Source: Trinickia violacea (GTDB taxonomy: Bacteria; Pseudomonadota; Gammaproteobacteria; Burkholderiales; Burkholderiaceae). From it: 64,000 nucleotides of DNA. The stretch covers positions 1,736,001 through 1,800,000 of the forward strand of contig NZ_CP040078.1 in assembly GCF_005280735.1 (NCBI RefSeq), written 5' to 3'. The notes under the pieces are model-generated. The model saw only the letters and a list, made by a program, of their open reading frames with translations, was not told where the DNA came from and searched no databases. The stretch's first letter is position 1, and each line of letters begins with the position of its first letter. Positions 26,290-34,429 of this stretch are shown here, piece by piece. The position numbers were made by a program, and so were the translations under genes.

Positions 26290-26790
26290 TTTGGACTCCA
26301 ATATAAGTGACGGAAAATTACTGGTTTTGCATCATCAAGCGCGCGGAAAACTCGACCGGGTTCCGTCGGGCCACATGCATCGTAGAGGCCTTACAGTCGG
26401 AGACAGGCTCAACACCATCAGCGTGCTCACACTGCGGTATACCGGGAGGGGGCGTCGCTTATTCCCAAGGTTGCCGGGAGTGCAGCAAAAGCAAGAAGCA
26501 TTGGAGAGTGCGTCACCCGGCAAGTTGCTGGGGCAGGTCGCACCGTAACCGTCCGTTCTATAGGAGGCCGCATCTTGACCGGATCGGCCTTGATCAAGAG
26601 ATTCCGAGAAAACTCAGATAGGTTGTTCAGGTGCGCTCGAAATGGCGGCATGCCATCACACGCGAGCCTCCGGAATAAAGCGGACGCTGGCGTGGTTAAC
26701 TCAGTGTACGCAGCACGATCCACAGGTCACAGGGTTTTGCTACCAACCGCCGATCGGCGTGAGCTGCGGAAGAAATGGAAGGAGGCGGAC
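26290..26790. other. 500-bp stretch with no intact gene; holds a decayed small-ORF copy
   Basis: No ORF here has both a ribosome site and a recognisable product. The only structure seen is the degenerate copy at 26436-26540 of the short gene at 28519. Confidence 0.6.
26436..26540 (+). pseudogene. Decayed copy of the 39-residue ORF at 28519
   Basis: The DNA aligns with 28507-28610 over about 100 bp, including GGTATACC at the left, CGCTTATTCC, CAAAA, GAAGCA, TGCGTC and AGTTGC. The start codon ATG has become AGG and small deletions shift the frame: AYS is read in one frame, and VQQKQEALESASPGKL in another. It therefore cannot make the full peptide. Confidence 0.55.
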
Positions 26791-27039
26791 ATGAACATCG
26801 CCGAGAAGTCCCTGCGTTTCCTGGTAGAAAAATGGCTTACCCCAACTCCGACGACGCGGCTCCGTGTCATTCAATTTGGCCGCACGGGTCGCGAGAGGCG
26901 ACGCTATGTGCGCGTCGAGGCGATGGCCCCGAGCGGTTCGCGTGCGATTTTCTTCTTTCGTCACGATGACGGCTGCTGGTGCGTCTTTCCGCCCTCGACT
27001 GCACGCCCGGCATTGGCGAGTCAGCGGCTTGCAGCGTAG
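26791..27039 (+). CDS. Small conserved hypothetical protein
   Basis: An 82-residue basic protein. It begins MNIAEKSLRFLVEKWL, then RLRVIQFGRTGRERRRYVRVEA and IFFFRHDDGCWCVFPP. AAGGAGG stands 7 bases before the ATG at 26791. Similar short proteins occur in Burkholderiaceae (recalled, not searched). No domain assigned; cytoplasmic by lack of signal. Confidence 0.65.
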   Translation: MNIAEKSLRFLVEKWLTPTPTTRLRVIQFGRTGRERRRYVRVEAMAPSGSRAIFFFRHDDGCWCVFPPSTARPALASQRLAA

Positions 27040-27343
27040 GAGAGCGTGATACGGATCGAAGGGGTAGCTGTTTGTTTTCTCGCAAAGGCCGTCGCCAGTG
27101 CGGCGTTTAATGCCGGTGACATGGCTATGCAAACCGAGGCGCCTGAACGTATCGCATATCAGCGTCGATCGCGGCCTGCCAAGTCAAACCAAAATTCAAT
27201 CAAGCAATTAAGCGGGTTCCGTCAAGTCGATCAACAGAGGTCTGACGGGGATAACGTTGGATTCGCCGCAGCATTCACGTCATTCGAAGTTCAAGTGGTT
27301 TGTCGCTGACGATACGCTCCCTGCCCAATGCCCGAGGTCGATG
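27040..27343. other. Intergenic, no feature recognised
   Basis: A GTG-initiated frame across 27046-27309 has no ribosome site and an unconvincing product. No repeat, hairpin or promoter stands out. Confidence 0.5.
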
Positions 27344-27553
27344 ATGAGATCGCTGCTAAGTCACCATGAGATCGCCATTCTGTTTCTACTGCTTGATGCG
27401 CCCAGCCAGGTGGAACCTGGCGATCCCGATGCGGTCGCTCTTCAAGAAGCAAGCCTCGTCGAAATCGTCCCTTCGGCTTTCGACGAGGGCGGATTTCGGT
27501 TAACGCCAGCCGGTGCGGAGCTACTCCGTCGTCTAGGCATGACAGCGGATTGA
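27344..27553 (+). CDS. Small conserved hypothetical protein
   Basis: A 69-residue protein: MRSLLSHHEIAILFLLLDAP, then EPGDPDAVALQEASLVEIV and FRLTPAGAELLRRLGM. The C-terminal part, with a 'F-x-L-T-x-x-G' pattern, recalls a small winged-helix domain of the kind used for DNA or protein contact. Two ATGs stand side by side (27341, 27344); GAGG sits 6 bases before the second, so it is preferred. Function unknown. Confidence 0.6.
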   Translation: MRSLLSHHEIAILFLLLDAPSQVEPGDPDAVALQEASLVEIVPSAFDEGGFRLTPAGAELLRRLGMTAD

Positions 27554-27682
27554 AGTACAAATTGGTTCGCGCCGCAATCGGCGTGGTGTCGCCGCCGGCA
27601 TTGCTTGACTTTGTCGCGTCCTCGTAGGGTAGGCGGCGTCGATGCGAATGCCGGCTGGCGGCCGTTTCAATGAATATTAGTC

Positions 27683-28021
27683 TTACATCGGCGCTAACAG
27701 GCCCCTTCTCGAATCAATCCGTGCCGTGGGCACCTTCACGTTTTCTCCGAGACAATCGGCACGGTACTTCAACCGAAGCCGCGCTTGCGCCAGCAGGACG
27801 TCCGATGGATAGTAGCTATCGTCGTAGGCCGACGGATCGTAGCCGACCGATTCCAGTTCTCTGAGTTCTCGCATCAGTTGGGCATGTGTGACCGGTTTGC
27901 TTAATGGCTTGAAAGGATAGTCGTTGCATTCGGCTGGCGTCAGCTTGCTGGCTGCCGACGCCGCACCGCTTGCCAGCAGCACGCAAAGCGCCACCGCAGT
28001 TTTGCTCCAGATGAGTTTCAT
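27683..28021 (-). CDS. DUF4148 secreted protein, variant
   Basis: A 112-residue protein with a signal peptide ending ASAAS (about residue 25). Core VTHAQLMRELRELESVGYD followed by SYYPSDVLLAQARLRLKY. Two extra cysteines (ECNDYPF before the core, RADCLG after it) could form a disulfide that bridges the domain. Start ATG at 28021. It lacks the CX6C tail and the GYGG tail of its relatives. Confidence 0.8.
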   Translation of the reverse strand: MKLIWSKTAVALCVLLASGAASAASKLTPAECNDYPFKPLSKPVTHAQLMRELRELESVGYDPSAYDDSYYPSDVLLAQARLRLKYRADCLGENVKVPTARIDSRRGLLAPM

Positions 28022-28153
28022 GTCGTCCGCTCCTTGTGCGGTGTTGTGACGATGCAATGTTGGGCTGCGACAACGTGTCGAGCTGCAATGAAACAGATGA
28101 ACGTTTGGGTAGCGCTCGCGCTCGCCGGCCGGGCCGACAACGACTGGGAAAAG

Positions 28154-28420
28154 TCAGCGCTTACCAAAGTAGATCGGTTTCGTGCCGTCATTGGGGTCGG
28201 GGCGGATCGACGAACGAATCGCATGTCCCATCGAGTGAATCGAATGATCCAGTGCTAGAAGCGGATGATGTGAACCTGACGCCGACGTTTCGTCGGCTGC
28301 ACCTCCGTAGCCTGACACAGCGGCGTTGTTCTTGGCGGCGCTGGCGTCCGACTGAGCAAACGATACGGTCGGGACGCTGAGTACCGCGGCAACTGCAATA
28401 GCTTGAATGAGTGACTTCAT
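28154..28420 (-). CDS. Small secreted protein, DUF4148 signal peptide and tail without the core
   Basis: An 88-residue protein. The signal peptide MKSLIQAIAVAAVLSVPTVS-FAQS and the SGYGG tail motif resemble those of DUF4148 proteins, but the TRAQV core between them is missing. The C-terminal half is histidine-rich (SHHPLLALDHSIHSMGHAIR). GGAGGT precedes the ATG at 28420. It may be an internal-deletion derivative that has taken a new tail. Confidence 0.65.
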   Translation of the reverse strand: MKSLIQAIAVAAVLSVPTVSFAQSDASAAKNNAAVSGYGGAADETSASGSHHPLLALDHSIHSMGHAIRSSIRPDPNDGTKPIYFGKR

Positions 28421-28506
28421 GATGAACCTCCAGTCTTGGCTTCGCTTCGAACCGTTATGTAAGTGGTCCGAAACGCTCTAGTCGTCACGAGGCCTGCTTA
28501 CCCGAA

Positions 28507-28638
28507 GGTATACCTGGGATGAGCGCCGCTTATTCCGCCTGGTTCAATGGGTTTGTACAAAAACATGAAGCACTGACGAATGCGTCGCGCGGCGAGTTGC
28601 CGCCACACGACTATGGCATCGGGTCGCTCCATCACTGA
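28507..28638 (+). CDS. Short ORF, 39 residues (coding 28519-28638)
   Basis: The ATG at 28519 opens a frame that encodes MSAAYSAWFNGFVQKHEALT and 19 more residues to the TGA at 28636. The upstream box GGTATACC (28507-28514) is kept in the decayed copy at 26436. The mixed aromatic/charged helix and a conserved duplicate favour a real peptide. The ribosome site (GAAGG, 11-12 bases upstream) is weak. No family known. Confidence 0.45.
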   Translation, partial: GIPGMSAAYSAWFNGFVQKHEALTNASRGELPPHDYGIGSLHH

Positions 28639-28896
28639 CGGCGTATTCACGGCAGTTGCACGGCGCCGCGTCGCTGCGGGAATAAATGTCGGCCAGGAAC
28701 GGTTTTGCTCGACAAGCCTGTCGACAGACGAGCCCAAACGAGCCGCTGTCTCAGTGCAAGATCGACCTTCGAGTTATGTAGCAATCCTGGATTGGGAAGT
28801 ATTTTGCCCGTGCCATCGATTCGAAGTGCGCATATGTGAGAAGTACAGGGGGCGTGACGCACGCCTCTCGTGTCACGGCCTTGCCGGGAGATCGCG
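28639..28896. other. Intergenic, no feature recognised
   Basis: No credible gene was seen on either strand. It must contain the promoter of the gene at 28897, but no clear boxes stand out. Confidence 0.5.
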
Positions 28897-29217
28897 ATGA
28901 AAAACGCTCTGTTGCTTGCCAGTCTGATTTCAGGATCGTTTTTGTTTTCCATCGACTCGAGCGCTCATGCTCGACCGCCTTCCGCCCAAGATGACGTCTA
29001 TTCACCGGAGAATAGCCTTGCGCTAATGCCGAATGCTCCGCTCGGAAGCGAATATCCCACGCATGGAGTCAGGCAAGCGGGTGAACTCCCATTGAACCCT
29101 ACCGATCCGCGTGCACAACTGGCGAACGGCTTGCCCAACAACGCGCAGTCCGGTGGCTATGGCTCACCGCTTGCCGGCGTGCGTCGAGCGCCGGTTGTGC
29201 CGCCGGGTAATCAATGA
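28897..29217 (+). CDS. Small secreted protein, proline/glycine-rich
   Basis: A 106-residue protein. The signal peptide ends near SSAHA (about 24). The mature part is disordered-looking, with SPENSLALMPNAPLGSEYP, LPLNPTDPRAQLANGLP and a QSGGYGSPLAG tail akin to the GYGG tails of the DUF4148 group. GGGAG precedes the ATG at 28897. No domain recognised. Confidence 0.65.
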   Translation: MKNALLLASLISGSFLFSIDSSAHARPPSAQDDVYSPENSLALMPNAPLGSEYPTHGVRQAGELPLNPTDPRAQLANGLPNNAQSGGYGSPLAGVRRAPVVPPGNQ

Positions 29218-29454
29218 CCTTCATCCCTGACAGGCTGTTGAGAAGCGCCTCGTCATGGCTGGTCGACTCGCTGGATGCCGCGATACTCCGACGAATCCGG
29301 CCGACCGTCTTGCGCCAGCCGAATGGCTCCTCGATACGCCCGCCGGATTGGTGTTTCCTTTTGACGACACTCTTTTTTGTTCATTCGTCGACACAACGCG
29401 CTCGGGCTATTCTCAATTCCGTAGCAGTCACCAATCTATCCGCATGGAGAAGTG

Positions 29455-30633
29455 ATGAAAAAAATCGCATCGTCGGCGTTCGCGCTCGTGCTCATCGGCG
29501 CAACCGGAGCTGCTCACGCACAAAGCAGCGTGACGCTCTACGGCACCATCGATACGTCGATCACGTACGTGAATCATGCCGACGGCAATAAGAATCTGTG
29601 GTCGCTCAGCAACGCGAGCGGTGGCGACTTGTCGGGCACGCGCTGGGGCTTGAAGGGGACGGAGGACATCGGTGGCGGGTTGGCTGCGATCTTCCAGTTG
29701 GAAAACGGCTTTGACCCGGGTACCGGCAAGTTGTTGCAGGGTGGCCGCGAGTTCGGCCGTCAAGCATTCGTCGGTCTGCAGAGCAGCCAGTACGGTACGC
29801 TGACCCTCGGTCGCCAATACGACCCGAGCGTCGATCTCGTGCAAGCCATCACCGAAGACAACTACTTCGGCAGCATCTTCGCGACGCCAGGCGATGTCGA
29901 TAACTACGACAACAGCTTCCGCATCAACAATGCGGTCAAGTACCTGTCGCCGACGTATGCTGGCTTCCAGGTAGAAGCGATGTATGCATTTGGCGGCGTT
30001 GCGGGCCAAACGGGTGCGGGTCAAACGTGGTCGTTCGGAGCGGCCTACAACAACGGTCCGATCGCCTTGGCGGCCAGCTATTTGGTCGTCGACAACACGA
30101 ACGTGTTGACCGATGGCAAGCGCACGACCTGGGGCGGTACGTCTGACGGTCCTTTCGATACGTTCAATGCCGGTGCCTCGACGGTCAACTTTGCGTACCA
30201 GACGGCCAAGTCGATCCAGATCGCCCGCGCTGCCGGCCAGTATACGCTTGGACAGTTCACGTTCGGCGCGAGCTATAGCAATGCGCAATACAAGTCCGAC
30301 GGCTACTCACTGTTCGCCACCGAGAAGTACAACACCGCTAACGCGTTCGTGAACTATCAGTTGACGTCTGCGCTGCTGCTTGGTCTTGGTTATAGCTATA
30401 CCGCCGGCACCGGCGATACGAGCAACCACTACAACCAAATTTCGACAGGCGCCGACTATAACCTGTCGAAGCGCACTGACGTTTATCTCGTCGGCGCATG
30501 GCAAAAGGCGAGCGGCACGCAGCGCAATGCCGATGGCTCGCTGTCGTCTACGGTTGCATCGATCGGTTCGTACGGCTATAACGGCACGAGCAGTCAGACG
30601 CTCATCAGCCTCGGCCTGCGCCATAAGTTCTAA
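29455..30633 (+). CDS. General outer-membrane porin (Burkholderia-type, OmpC-like family)
   Basis: A 392-residue 16-strand trimeric porin. The signal peptide ends AAHAQ (about 21), then SSVTLYGTIDTSITYVNH, the classic first strand. GTRWGLKGTEDIGGGLAAIFQLE, GRQAFVGLQSSQYGTLTLGRQYD and the C-terminal aromatic HKF complete it. A GTG at 29452 precedes ATG 29455; GGAGAAG favours the ATG. It lets small solutes through the outer membrane. Its terminator has been split by the IS element downstream. Confidence 0.95.
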   Translation: MKKIASSAFALVLIGATGAAHAQSSVTLYGTIDTSITYVNHADGNKNLWSLSNASGGDLSGTRWGLKGTEDIGGGLAAIFQLENGFDPGTGKLLQGGREFGRQAFVGLQSSQYGTLTLGRQYDPSVDLVQAITEDNYFGSIFATPGDVDNYDNSFRINNAVKYLSPTYAGFQVEAMYAFGGVAGQTGAGQTWSFGAAYNNGPIALAASYLVVDNTNVLTDGKRTTWGGTSDGPFDTFNAGASTVNFAYQTAKSIQIARAAGQYTLGQFTFGASYSNAQYKSDGYSLFATEKYNTANAFVNYQLTSALLLGLGYSYTAGTGDTSNHYNQISTGADYNLSKRTDVYLVGAWQKASGTQRNADGSLSSTVASIGSYGYNGTSSQTLISLGLRHKF

Positions 30634-30670
30634 CGATGCGCTAGTAGGCAAAGCCTAAAAGCAGCAGGAA

Positions 30671-30697
30671 AACCGGCCGAAGACCCGTCCTTCGGCT
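30671..30697 (+). terminator. Porin terminator, interrupted by the IS element
   Basis: AACCGGCCGAAG, loop ACCCGTC, then CTTCGGCT form the stem. The last bases of the 3' arm and the T run (GGTTTTTT) now lie at 32139-32146, across the IS. Joining the flanks restores a 12-bp stem with one G-T pair followed by Ts. In the present state the left part has no T run. Confidence 0.8.
30686..30697. repeat. 12-bp target-site duplication, left copy
   Basis: CGTCCTTCGGCT borders the left IS end and recurs exactly at 32127-32138. The length suits IS4-family elements. Confidence 0.92.
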
Positions 30698-32126
30698 TAA
30701 TGCCGTTCAGTTAAGGTCCCGCTTCAGGTACCGGACGGTGTAACGGAAAGGTCTGGACTTGACGGCCCGAGCGCATGAGCGCCCGGGCCGTTTTTCGTTG
30801 GGAAGCTGCTTGAGGCGCTCGCGCAGGCGCGCGAGTAGCGCAGGGAGTTTGCCGTACGAGCGCGTGACGGCCGCCCACGTCATTTCGTACTGGATCGTGT
30901 GAAACGCCCTGATGAAGCTCAGCTCCTCGGGTGTGCGGCCGGCCTCCAGGGCAGCCTTCGCCATCTCCAGGCGAATCAGGTTGTAGGCGATCAAAGCGCC
31001 CCAGAACTCCTGGTAGACGCCTTCCACGGTCTGACTGCGAAGGGTCAACTCCATGCCCAGCATCGATTGCTTCAATTCACGGTAGCTGGTCTCGATTTGC
31101 CAGCGACGTTCGTAGCAGGACACGATGTCACCGGCCTTAAACCGCTGCCGATCGCTCAGGGAAGTCAGCAATACCCGCTGCCGGCCACCGGCATCGACGG
31201 CGAGCACGGCACGGGCCTGCCAGGACTCGGGCAGCTCCGGACACGCCTTTCGCGCCTGCGGCGACACGCGCATGCGCACCATCTGATCGCCGGACTCACC
31301 ACTGAGCACCTCCCAGCGTGTATTGGACTTGGCCGGAATGATGAAATGCCGGTTCTCCCCGCCCGCGACCAGGCTGCACAGCAGCTGGGCGGACAGGAAC
31401 CCTTTATCGAACACCGTAATGGAGTTCTCCGGCACACGCGGCATGAGTTCACGCGCCGAGATCATCTCGTTGACGTCATAAGGGCCGAATTCGACATCGC
31501 GTACCAGATGCGTGGGAATGGCGGTGAGCGTAACGGCACGCAACTGGGGATAGCTGCCCACCCGGTCATGCACGGCCGCGGATGCCCCGAAGTGCCTGCG
31601 GTTGGCGGCACTGTCGGCCGTGCGCAGCGTGGTGCCGTCCATGGCGAACAGCGAGAATCCCTTGAAGAGGTATTGCGCCTGATCCTGGGCAACCCAGTTC
31701 CTGGCGGACTCGTGAAAGAGCCACGCCAGCGGCGCGGCGCCGGTGCGTTGCCGTGCCTGGGTGATGGCGCTCTTGCTGACAAACGACGCATCGGGCGCGG
31801 GAAGCGCAAGTTCCAGCCCGTCAACCACCTCGCTGATTGACTGATGCCGGTACAACGCCAGTGCGATCACCAGCCACACCACCTGCTGCGCTGGCAGACG
31901 ACGACGGCGCAGGCTGGCACTGCCGCTGGCCTGAACTGCCTGCTCGATCCATTCGTACGGCAGATGCTCGCCCAGCCGGTCCCATTCGAACGGTGGGTGT
32001 GAATCGACAAGAAGAGGAAGGTCGTCAACCAGCATGGCGACGAAAGTTAACATCGCCACGCCCTGTTTACAACAGGTTTGCTCCATCAACAAAAATGCCG
32101 TTCAGTCGCTTAACTGAACGGCATTA
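30698..32126 (-). mobile_element. IS4-family insertion sequence, 1429 bp, intact
   Basis: Perfect 18-bp terminal inverted repeats: TAATGCCGTTCAGTTAAG at 30698-30715 and its complement at 32109-32126. They are flanked by the 12-bp target duplication. One transposase gene fills the element. At the right end an inner copy of the first 12 bases (32094-32105) faces the terminus (32114-32125) and would form a hairpin. Perfect ends and duplication point to a recent insertion. It sits in the terminator of the porin gene. Confidence 0.95.
30707..32086 (-). CDS. IS4-family transposase (DDE)
   Basis: A 459-residue transposase. The catalytic aspartates fit FAMDGTTLRTAD and TVFDKGFLSAQ, and the glutamate lies in the family signature YERRWQIETSYRELKQSML (Y-2-R-3-E-6-K). 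The N-terminal region ending in LPAQQVVWLVIALALYRHQS is the IS4 insertion domain. All key residues are present, so it should be active. The ATG at 32086 is chosen; two TTG codons precede it, and an ATG at 32053 is also possible. Confidence 0.93.
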   Translation of the reverse strand: MEQTCCKQGVAMLTFVAMLVDDLPLLVDSHPPFEWDRLGEHLPYEWIEQAVQASGSASLRRRRLPAQQVVWLVIALALYRHQSISEVVDGLELALPAPDASFVSKSAITQARQRTGAAPLAWLFHESARNWVAQDQAQYLFKGFSLFAMDGTTLRTADSAANRRHFGASAAVHDRVGSYPQLRAVTLTAIPTHLVRDVEFGPYDVNEMISARELMPRVPENSITVFDKGFLSAQLLCSLVAGGENRHFIIPAKSNTRWEVLSGESGDQMVRMRVSPQARKACPELPESWQARAVLAVDAGGRQRVLLTSLSDRQRFKAGDIVSCYERRWQIETSYRELKQSMLGMELTLRSQTVEGVYQEFWGALIAYNLIRLEMAKAALEAGRTPEELSFIRAFHTIQYEMTWAAVTRSYGKLPALLARLRERLKQLPNEKRPGRSCARAVKSRPFRYTVRYLKRDLN

Positions 32127-32138
32127 CGTCCTTCGGCT
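32127..32138. repeat. 12-bp target-site duplication, right copy
   Basis: Exact copy of 30686-30697, directly after the right inverted repeat; the former terminator continues from it with GGTTTTTT. Confidence 0.92.
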
Positions 32139-32550
32139 GGTTTTTTCCTGTCGTCATCGAAGCGCTGTCCGCGGGATAAACCGAAGGCAAACAGAAAGCT
32201 TTCCATCTCTGGGCATGCATCCACGCGTGGCTGAATACGTCCGCTTCTTCACACCTACGACGCAGCCCTCAACGATCGTGGTGGGTGCCGTCGTTGGCGA
32301 CGACACCCGAACTCTGACGTTCAGCGCCGCCGTGCGCTCAAGTATGGAACGCCCGAATGCCGGACAGGCAGGAATAAAACGGATGATCCGACAGTCTAGT
32401 TCTTGAGCCCAGTCGGGAGGCCCGTTGGACGATCCGGCGGTCTACCTTCTGAACCAGCGACGCCGCAGCCGCCCGCCTCGGCGGGCGTGGGCGAGGAAGC
32501 GCTGCGTTGAAGGCCGGGACGCTCTCCATCTTTTTAGCGGAGGTATTGCC
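32139..32550. other. Intergenic, with a GC-rich hairpin
   Basis: No gene recognised. At 32470-32487 CGCCCGCC-TC-GGCGGGCG is a perfect 8-bp stem without a T run, about 65 bp before the next gene, perhaps in its leader. Confidence 0.5.
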
Positions 32551-32823
32551 ATGAATATGCTCAGGCTTGCCGCGGTCGCAACGATCGCGCTTATCGGGAC
32601 GGGCGCGTGGGCGCAGGAACTGACGCCGGAGCAGGCACAGATTCAGGCGGCCCAGTTCTCCACGACCGAGTCGGCTTCTCAGGACGTGGGCGGCGTGGAA
32701 CCGGGCGTCGGCGGAGGCGCGCCGCAGCGCGTGACGCGCCAACAGGTCTATCAGGATCTGATCCATTCCGAAAAGTCGGGCCAACTGCAGATGATCCAGA
32801 ACAGCGTCTTCCGCGGCCAGTGA
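32551..32823 (+). CDS. DUF4148-like small secreted protein, C-terminally short
   Basis: A 90-residue protein with a signal peptide ending GAWAQ (about 22). The core VTRQQVYQDLIHSEKSGQL keeps the first half of DUF4148 but stops before the YPxxI second half. A long G/S/Q region precedes the core, which reverses the usual order. CGGAGGT stands 7 bases before the ATG at 32551. Confidence 0.7.
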   Translation: MNMLRLAAVATIALIGTGAWAQELTPEQAQIQAAQFSTTESASQDVGGVEPGVGGGAPQRVTRQQVYQDLIHSEKSGQLQMIQNSVFRGQ

Positions 32824-32873
32824 CGGCTTGATGGCCATGCCGGGCGCCGCGACGCGGCATACCGGCGCCAGAA

Positions 32874-33059
32874 TCACTCCTTCCTCGTCTTCGATTGTTC
32901 GGGTTGCGGGTCACGTCCGCGTTGCGTCGGTGCCCTCGTACACGCATCCGGAGGCGTCACGTAGGTCACGTCTTTGCAGCAGCACGCATAGACCGGAAAC
33001 CCGAACGCATTCGTGCCGATGACTTTCGTTGGCCCGTGCAGCGGGCACACTGCGTCCAT
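32874..33059 (-). CDS. Cysteine-rich small protein
   Basis: A 61-residue protein with CPLHG near the N terminus, ACCCKD and DAC further on; several cysteines and a histidine could bind zinc. GAGGAG lies 8 bases before the ATG at 33059. The C-terminal third is low-complexity and charged. No family recognised; small size keeps confidence modest. Confidence 0.4.
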   Translation of the reverse strand: MDAVCPLHGPTKVIGTNAFGFPVYACCCKDVTYVTPPDACTRAPTQRGRDPQPEQSKTRKE

Positions 33060-33238
33060 ACCATCATCTCCTCAACTCATGATCGACCAACCCGATCTCG
33101 TAGGCGCGGCTCGTCGGTTCGGGACGGCCGAACGCCGACTCGACTCGACTCGTCGATCACGTCTGGCGAGATAACCGTCCCCGGTCCGGCGCTCGAGGAA
33201 AGCACCGGAAAACGATCCACAGCGATATTCTACGACTC

Positions 33239-34237
33239 TCATCGCATCGTGAAGGCACGATTGTCGGAAGCAGGCGGATTACGCTGGATCAAGCCGGATA
33301 GATCCCCATGAACCGGAGGGGCGACGGGAGTGAATGCATAAAGTCTCAGCCATTCGCTGTATCCCTTTACCAGAAAGCCTCCCGAGCGCTCTATGTATTG
33401 CTGGCGAGACGCTTCATAGACTTTCCGAAGCGCAAACCAAGGCACGTGAGGCAAGTCGTGGTGAACCACGTGATAGTTGTTGTTGAGAAACAGCAACCGC
33501 CAAGGCAGCGCAGCCTCGTTGATCACCGATCGGTGTTCATGCGCATCAGCCGCGCGGTGCTCATGAAACGAGCGAACCGACCCTAGCGCAAGCGCCCCAT
33601 ATCCAACGACGCCGATAAAAAGCCAAGGCGCGATTCCGCAGCGGGTATCGAGCCAGTGCACGATCGCAGTAAGCGTCACACCGTGAATGATCCAAACCGG
33701 CACGTCGCTCAGGTCGCCGCGCGTAATTTTGTCGGTCGCATCCGAAACCAGTGCGGCGATCGAAAACGCTGGCCCGATAACGATGCGCCCGACAAACGTA
33801 TTGCGCACCGTCAACAGCGCTCGCATCACGCGTCCGTTCTGCTGCCACGCACGCGGCGCAACAAAAAAGCTTTCCGGATCGAGGCCCGGATGCGTCAAGA
33901 GCGGATCGTCGTGATGCCGAAGGTGCGATTCGCGATAGATGCCATAGGGAAACCAGACCGCCAGCGGCGCGATACCGATTAGCGCGTTGATCAGCGGCGA
34001 GCGGGTAGGGTGGCCATGCAAAAGCTCGTGCTGCAGCGACATGTACCACGCGCTTAGCACCACCAGAACGCCAAGCGCGATAGGAAGCCCTAGCCGCCGG
34101 GCATGCAGTGCGACGCCAAACCATCCTCCGTAAATCACGGCGATCAACAACCAAGTCGGCCATTCGCTGCGCCAGGTCCACGTGCGGCGCAGGACCGCGA
34201 GCGCGTTGCGCTGATCGTCGTCGAGATAGTTCGCCAT
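33239..34237 (-). CDS. Membrane fatty-acid desaturase
   Basis: A 332-residue di-iron membrane enzyme. Histidine boxes: HELLHGH (H70, H74, H76), HLRHHD (H105, H108, H109) and YHVVHHDLPH near the C terminus. Transmembrane stretches lie between them. It introduces a double bond or hydroxylates a lipid or related substrate with O2. The ATG at 34237 starts the conserved part; the longer frame is not conserved. It is divergent from a MarR regulator. Confidence 0.88.
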   Translation of the reverse strand: MANYLDDDQRNALAVLRRTWTWRSEWPTWLLIAVIYGGWFGVALHARRLGLPIALGVLVVLSAWYMSLQHELLHGHPTRSPLINALIGIAPLAVWFPYGIYRESHLRHHDDPLLTHPGLDPESFFVAPRAWQQNGRVMRALLTVRNTFVGRIVIGPAFSIAALVSDATDKITRGDLSDVPVWIIHGVTLTAIVHWLDTRCGIAPWLFIGVVGYGALALGSVRSFHEHRAADAHEHRSVINEAALPWRLLFLNNNYHVVHHDLPHVPWFALRKVYEASRQQYIERSGGFLVKGYSEWLRLYAFTPVAPPVHGDLSGLIQRNPPASDNRAFTMR

Positions 34238-34396
34238 CGGCAGGTTCGGTCGGATTGGAATGAGCAATGCGGTCGATCGTAGAGCGACGCCCGCGCCGAC
34301 AGAACCAATTTGTTGCGAAATGCTTGTGCCGATTTGGACAATACGGACCACGGAGGGCAAGCGCTGCTGCCCAACAGGCGAATCGGCTAACATGCG

Positions 34397-34417
34397 CGAA
34401 TACGAACAACATATTCG
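34397..34417. promoter_or_regulatory. Candidate MarR operator dyad
   Basis: CGAATA (34397-34402) and TATTCG (34412-34417) form a perfect 6-bp dyad with a 9-base spacer. It is 12 bp before the MarR gene and in the region shared with the divergent desaturase. MarR proteins often bind dyads near their own promoter. Confidence 0.5.
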
Positions 34418-34429
34418 AACTCTGACTTC

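Noticed and set aside
26575..26790. Upstream extension of the small gene at 26791
   Set aside because: No ribosome site, and AAGGAGG sits right before ATG 26791, where the conserved-looking peptide begins.
27046..27309. 87-residue GTG-started frame
   Set aside because: Only by start-codon rules; no ribosome site and a random-looking product.
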